DNA of 64,000 nucleotides. It comes from Peteryoungia aggregata LMG 23059. Lineage in GTDB: Bacteria > Pseudomonadota > Alphaproteobacteria > Rhizobiales > Rhizobiaceae. Position numbers and translations under genes: made by a program. Position 1 is the first letter of the stretch, and each line of letters opens with the position of its first letter. Below the pieces are notes generated by a model, which was given only the letters and a program-made list of their open reading frames with translations, was not told the DNA's origin and did no database searches. Shown in pieces: positions 60,310-64,000 of the stretch. The stretch covers positions 124,001 through 188,000 of the forward strand of contig NZ_JAUSUW010000002.1 of the NCBI RefSeq assembly GCF_030814435.1. The letters run 5' to 3'.

Positions 60310-61410
60310 TCAGCTACCGGTCTTGATCTGAGTCCAGACCCGGTTCAGCACGCGTTGTTCGCGCGGACCGTATGGAGAGATGGTGAAAAGTTTGGCCATG
60401 ACGTCTTCCGGCGGATAGACGGCCGGATTGTCCTTGACTTCCGGATCCAGCAATTCCTTGGACGCCAGGTTGCCGTTGGCATACTGAACGTAGTTGGAGG
60501 CCTTGGCGATGACGTCTGGACGCATCAGGAAATTGATGAACTCGTGCGCTTCGGCGACATTCTTGGCGTCTGTCGGGATCGCCATGTTGTCGAACCACAT
60601 ATAGGTGCCTTCCTTCGGGATCACGTAGTTGATCTCGACACCGTTCTTGGCTTCCTCGGCGCGGGCCTTGGCCTGCAGGATATCGCCCGACCAGCCGATC
60701 GTCACGCAAACGTCGCCATTGGCTAGGTCATCGATATAGGCAGAGGAATTGAAGGTGCGGACCGAGGGGCGGATCTTCTGGTAGACTTCGCCACCGGCTT
60801 CCAGATCAGCCGTTTCCTTGCTGTCCGGATCCTTGCCGATGTAGTTCATTGCAATCGCAAAGGTCTCGTCCGACGCATCGAGGATGTTGATGCCGCAGGC
60901 CTTCAGCTTCTCGGCATTCTCCGGCTTGAAGATCGCATCCCAGCTGTCAACGGCGAAATCGGCGCCGAGCGCTTCCTTGACCTTGGCGACATTGTAGCCG
61001 ATGCCCGTGGTGCCCCACATGTAGTTCACGGCATATTCGTTGCCGGGATCGTATTTTGCCAGCCTTTCCGAAACCATCGGCCACATGTTCGCCAGGTTGG
61101 GGAGCTTCGACTTGTCGAGCTTCTGGAAGACGCCGGCCTGGATCTGACGTGCGAGGAAGGGGGCAGTGGGGACCACAACGTCATACCCCGAACCGCCGGC
61201 CAGCAGCTTGGTCTCCAGCAATTCGTTCGAATCGAAGACGTCATAGACGACCTTGATGCCGGTCTCCTTGGTAAAGTCTTCCAGCACCGACTCGTCGATA
61301 TAGTCCGACCAGTTGTAGACGTTGACGACGCGTTCCTGCGCCTGGACAGCCGATGCGATGAAGATCGTCGCCAGTGCTACCGACGCCGTACGGATGAAAT
61401 GAGCCTTCAT
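60310..61410 (-). CDS. potF: Putrescine-binding periplasmic protein PotF
   Basis: A 366-residue periplasmic binding protein. Signal peptide to about residue 24 (SAVQA-QE), then VVNVYNWSDYIDESVLEDFTKETGIKVVYDVFDSNELLETKLLAGGSGYDVVVP, a clear PotF/PotD start. The ATG at 61410 has ACAGGAG upstream. It is the first gene of potFGHI. With the puuA/puuB/aguB genes at 19.6-23.2 kb it supplies putrescine for breakdown. Confidence 0.95.
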   Translation of the reverse strand: MKAHFIRTASVALATIFIASAVQAQERVVNVYNWSDYIDESVLEDFTKETGIKVVYDVFDSNELLETKLLAGGSGYDVVVPTAPFLARQIQAGVFQKLDKSKLPNLANMWPMVSERLAKYDPGNEYAVNYMWGTTGIGYNVAKVKEALGADFAVDSWDAIFKPENAEKLKACGINILDASDETFAIAMNYIGKDPDSKETADLEAGGEVYQKIRPSVRTFNSSAYIDDLANGDVCVTIGWSGDILQAKARAEEAKNGVEINYVIPKEGTYMWFDNMAIPTDAKNVAEAHEFINFLMRPDVIAKASNYVQYANGNLASKELLDPEVKDNPAVYPPEDVMAKLFTISPYGPREQRVLNRVWTQIKTGS

Positions 61411-61547
61411 TTTTTCTCCTGTTCCAGCCGGAGAGCGATTAGCCCCCGATGCCATTCCCGTTGTTTTTTTAAGAGACTAGAAAGGAATTGGACGGGCGAC
61501 AAGCGAAAATCTTCGCAGTCGCGAATGCTTTATCGGGCGCTGTCATG

Positions 61548-62975
61548 TCACTGGAAATCGAAAGCGGAGAGGCCCGTGACCATTTCGTCCAGTCCGAGTG
61601 GCCGGGTGAGCGGCGGCTCGGCGCGCGCGAGGCAGCCGGATCTTTCACACAGTCGACAGGCGGAGCCTATCGCAATTGCCGGCACGGCACGATCCGGCAG
61701 AGCGGCCGCATAAGCGACCTCGTCGCGGTTCGCGGTATCGCAGCCAACCAGGAGTGCCGTACGCCGGATACGCTCACCGAAAGCGGCTTGCGGGCCCTCG
61801 AGCGTTCGAGAGATGGTCAGGAAGCCACTTCCATCAGGCATCTCGACCTGCTCGACCAGAACCTGACCCGGCTGGGAGAAGGCGGCATGCACATTGAGCT
61901 TGGGACAGCCGCCGCCGAACTTCGAATGCGGGAAGCCTGCTGCGCCTGCCCGGCGGAAGCGGTTTCCGGCATTGTCGATCTCCATCATGAAGAAGGGCAC
62001 GCCTGTTGCGCCAGGGCGCTGCATCATGGTCAGTCGGTTCGCGGCCTGCTCGAAGGAGACATTGAAACGGGCTCGCAGCACATCGATGTCGTAACGGCCT
62101 CGGATGGCGGCCGAGAGGAATGCGCCATAAGGCATCATCAGGGCGTGCGCCGTGTAGCGCGCCAGTTCGAACCGGGCGATGCGGCGCGCCTCGCCGGACG
62201 ACAGCTCAAGGAGCTCAAGCTCTGCCTGGACATCTTCGCCGAGCGCCAGAAGCACCACTTCCATGGCAACCTCGCGCAGTTGATCAAACGGCGACAAGCG
62301 CTCCGAGAGGAAGAGGCGCATGGAATGGCGATCATAGCGGCGCCGCAGTGAGGGCATGGTCTGGACGGGAAGCGCGCGGACCACGATGCCATGGGTCGAA
62401 CGAAGCCAGGCCTTGAGAGCCACTGCCAAGTCATCTCCCGGAGACAGACCAAGACCGGCATGGAAACTCTCGGCCGCCTCGTCGAGCCGGGCGAAATAAT
62501 TCGGTCGGCGCTCGAAGACTTCGCGGACCTCATCGATCGGCAGGCGGGCGCCTGACAGAGAGGTCTCGTGCCCCTCGCGGGCGAGGAGATCGGCGAGATC
62601 GGAGAGGCGTGCCGCCTGTTCTCGATAGGCGCGGTAAAGCTTGACAATACCACTTGCAGCATTGGGCGCAGCCTCCGCCACTTCGATCAGCTCCTGATCG
62701 CCGGGGAGTTCGCCTGACAGCAGCGGATCAGCGAAGACTTCGCGCAACTGGCTCGTCGAGCCGCCCGCCTCACCCTGCAGCTCATCCAGATCGACCTTGT
62801 AGACGGAGGCGAGCTTGAGCAGCAGCTGGACCGTGAGCGGGCGCTGATTGCGCTCGATCAGATTGAGATAGGAGGGAGAAATCTCGAGCGCCTCGGCCAT
62901 GGCTGTCTGAGTGAGGCCCAGGCCGTTCCTGATACGGCGGACACGCGGGCCTGCGAAGATCTTGCGCTCTGCCAT
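61548..62975 (-). CDS. XRE regulator of the ScfR/RamB type (short-chain acyl-CoA-linked)
   Basis: A 475-residue regulator. The N-terminal XRE helix-turn-helix (VRRIRNGLGLTQTAMAEALEISPSYLNLIERNQRPLTVQLLLKLASVYKVDL) is followed by an ImmA/IrrE-like middle domain and a C-terminal DUF2083 domain with cysteines in SACRLCERSGCLARAEPP. This architecture is found in RamB and related regulators of the glyoxylate cycle and propionate use. The ATG follows AAAGGAG. It is divergent from isocitrate lyase, with repeated TTTACA elements between, so it very likely controls aceA. Confidence 0.9.
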   Translation of the reverse strand: MAERKIFAGPRVRRIRNGLGLTQTAMAEALEISPSYLNLIERNQRPLTVQLLLKLASVYKVDLDELQGEAGGSTSQLREVFADPLLSGELPGDQELIEVAEAAPNAASGIVKLYRAYREQAARLSDLADLLAREGHETSLSGARLPIDEVREVFERRPNYFARLDEAAESFHAGLGLSPGDDLAVALKAWLRSTHGIVVRALPVQTMPSLRRRYDRHSMRLFLSERLSPFDQLREVAMEVVLLALGEDVQAELELLELSSGEARRIARFELARYTAHALMMPYGAFLSAAIRGRYDIDVLRARFNVSFEQAANRLTMMQRPGATGVPFFMMEIDNAGNRFRRAGAAGFPHSKFGGGCPKLNVHAAFSQPGQVLVEQVEMPDGSGFLTISRTLEGPQAAFGERIRRTALLVGCDTANRDEVAYAAALPDRAVPAIAIGSACRLCERSGCLARAEPPLTRPLGLDEMVTGLSAFDFQ

Positions 62976-63135
62976 TTTACAGCTCCTTTACAAGATTTGC
63001 CGAACTCGGCGCCTCACTCTTCTTGACTGAATTTACAAATTTACACGCGCACCTTGTCAAAGACAAGACAGCCTAACCTCTTTCATCCCGTTGTTTTATC
63101 GAATTTTCTGGCCGTGTTTTGCAGTGCGATGTAAA
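62976..63135. promoter_or_regulatory. TTTACA repeats between the ScfR/RamB-type regulator and aceA
   Basis: TTTACA occurs at 62976, 62987, 63032 and 63040, and its reverse complement TGTAAA at 63130. The copies at 63032 and 63040 are in tandem, 8 bases apart. Five copies of a hexamer in 160 bases of a divergent promoter region point to binding sites for the neighbouring regulator. Confidence 0.5.
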
Positions 63136-63214
63136 TCTAGTCACATCAGAAGCGACCAAGCACACCCGAAGAACTTCACTTGGTCAGCGCCTCGCAGTGA
63201 CAGGGAGACACGTC

Positions 63215-64000
63215 ATGACTGAATTTTACAATCTCGTTCCGAATGCCCCGAAGGGCCGCTATGACGGTATCGATCGTCCCTACACTGCAGCAGACGTCAA
63301 GCGCCTGCGCGGCTCCGTCGAGATCAAGTACACGCTTGCGGAAATGGGTGCGAACCGCCTGTGGCAGCTGATCAACGAAGAGCCCTTCATCAATGCGCTC
63401 GGCGCGCTCTCCGGCAACCAGGCCATGCAGATGGTCCGTGCGGGTCTGAAGGCCATTTATCTCTCGGGCTGGCAGGTCGCTGCCGATGCCAACACGGCGT
63501 CTGCAATGTATCCGGATCAGTCGCTCTATCCGGCGAATGCCGCACCGGAATTGGCCAAGCGCATAAACCGGACGCTCCAGCGCGCCGACCAGATCGAGAC
63601 GCAGGAAGGCAAGGGCCTGTCGGTCGACACCTGGTTCGCCCCGATCGTTGCCGATGCAGAAGCCGGTTTCGGCGGACCGTTGAACGCCTTCGAAATCATG
63701 AAGGCCTTCATCGAAGCCGGTGCTGCAGGCGTTCACTTCGAGGATCAGCTCGCTTCGGAAAAGAAATGCGGCCATCTGGGCGGCAAGGTTCTGATCCCGA
63801 CGGCGGCTCATATCCGCAACCTGACGGCTGCCCGTCTTGCCGCCGACATCATGGGTGTTCCGACGCTGATCGTTGCCCGCACCGATGCGGAAGCCGCGAA
63901 GCTGCTCACCTCCGACATCGACGAACGTGACCAGCCCTTCGTCGACTATGATGCGGGCCGCACGGCGGAAGGCTTCTATCAGGTGAAGAACGGCATCGAG
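63215..64000 (+). CDS. aceA: Isocitrate lyase (partial, 3' end outside window)
   Basis: The first 262 residues of isocitrate lyase, which splits isocitrate to glyoxylate and succinate in the glyoxylate bypass. The catalytic motif KKCGHLGGK, the block [23 protein letters not shown] and the metal-binding DAEAGFGG are all present. ATG 63215 has CAGGGAGA upstream. It diverges from the ScfR/RamB-type regulator. The gene continues past the right edge of the window. Confidence 0.96.
   Translation, partial: MTEFYNLVPNAPKGRYDGIDRPYTAADVKRLRGSVEIKYTLAEMGANRLWQLINEEPFINALGALSGNQAMQMVRAGLKAIYLSGWQVAADANTASAMYPDQSLYPANAAPELAKRINRTLQRADQIETQEGKGLSVDTWFAPIVADAEAGFGGPLNAFEIMKAFIEAGAAGVHFEDQLASEKKCGHLGGKVLIPTAAHIRNLTAARLAADIMGVPTLIVARTDAEAAKLLTSDIDERDQPFVDYDAGRTAEGFYQVKNGIE

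Overview
The window looks like a chromosomal segment of a member of the Rhizobiaceae (Rhizobium/Agrobacterium group, Alphaproteobacteria). The evidence is the high GC content, a textbook RirA iron regulator with a RirA-type operator, a tRNA-His of the alphaproteobacterial kind (no G-1, A73), a phasin gene, and many rhizobial-type ABC transporters. No insertion sequence, prophage, CRISPR array or rRNA was seen. Both window edges cut genes: a sugar ABC ATPase on the left and aceA on the right.

Layout. 1-3068: a XylF/XylG-like sugar ABC importer, diverging from a LacI-type regulator with a perfect 14-bp inverted repeat between them. 3204-13564: an unusual locus built around an ECF sigma factor and a zinc-finger anti-sigma factor. 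It holds a mercuric-reductase-like flavoenzyme, a CDP-alcohol phosphatidyltransferase, a TVP38/TMEM64 membrane protein, two short-chain dehydrogenases, a YnjBCD-type ABC importer and a flavoprotein of the kind found fused to SelD. Two transcription units of this locus start with the same GTAACG-N15-AGTCT element at the same distance from the start codon. This is the best candidate for a poorly described system. 13762-17905: a FecR-domain secreted protein with glycine/asparagine repeats, a CHASE2-PAS-(degenerate GGDEF)-EAL protein, and a DUF454 protein.

18072-28987: amino-acid and polyamine catabolism (D-amino-acid dehydrogenase-like, gamma-glutamylputrescine synthetase and oxidase-like, N-carbamoylputrescine amidase), gluconate kinase, a GMC oxidoreductase, rirA, a ferric-iron binding protein under a RirA box, and a ThDP enzyme. 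29188-42756: Lrp regulator, M48 protease with YjgN partner, GFA protein, methylmalonate-semialdehyde dehydrogenase, thioredoxin-reductase-like protein with Rrf2 regulator, LysR and AraC regulators, alpha/beta hydrolase, HupE/UreJ protein, branched-chain aminotransferase, a zinc-ribbon DUF protein, a PilZ-like protein, tRNA-His and a phasin.

43002-64000: a 1247-residue cytoplasmic PAS histidine kinase, a CreBC-like two-component pair with a DUF4173 membrane protein, a LysE exporter, a ferric-iron permease far from its likely binding protein, acetoacetate-CoA ligase, AsmA, a DUF6460 protein, the complete potFGHI putrescine importer, and a ScfR/RamB-type regulator divergent from isocitrate lyase (aceA). 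Themes that recur are polyamine uptake and breakdown, C2/ketone-body metabolism (acetoacetate-CoA ligase, isocitrate lyase, phasin) and iron control.

All calls come from reading the translated sequence and known family motifs. No database search was run.
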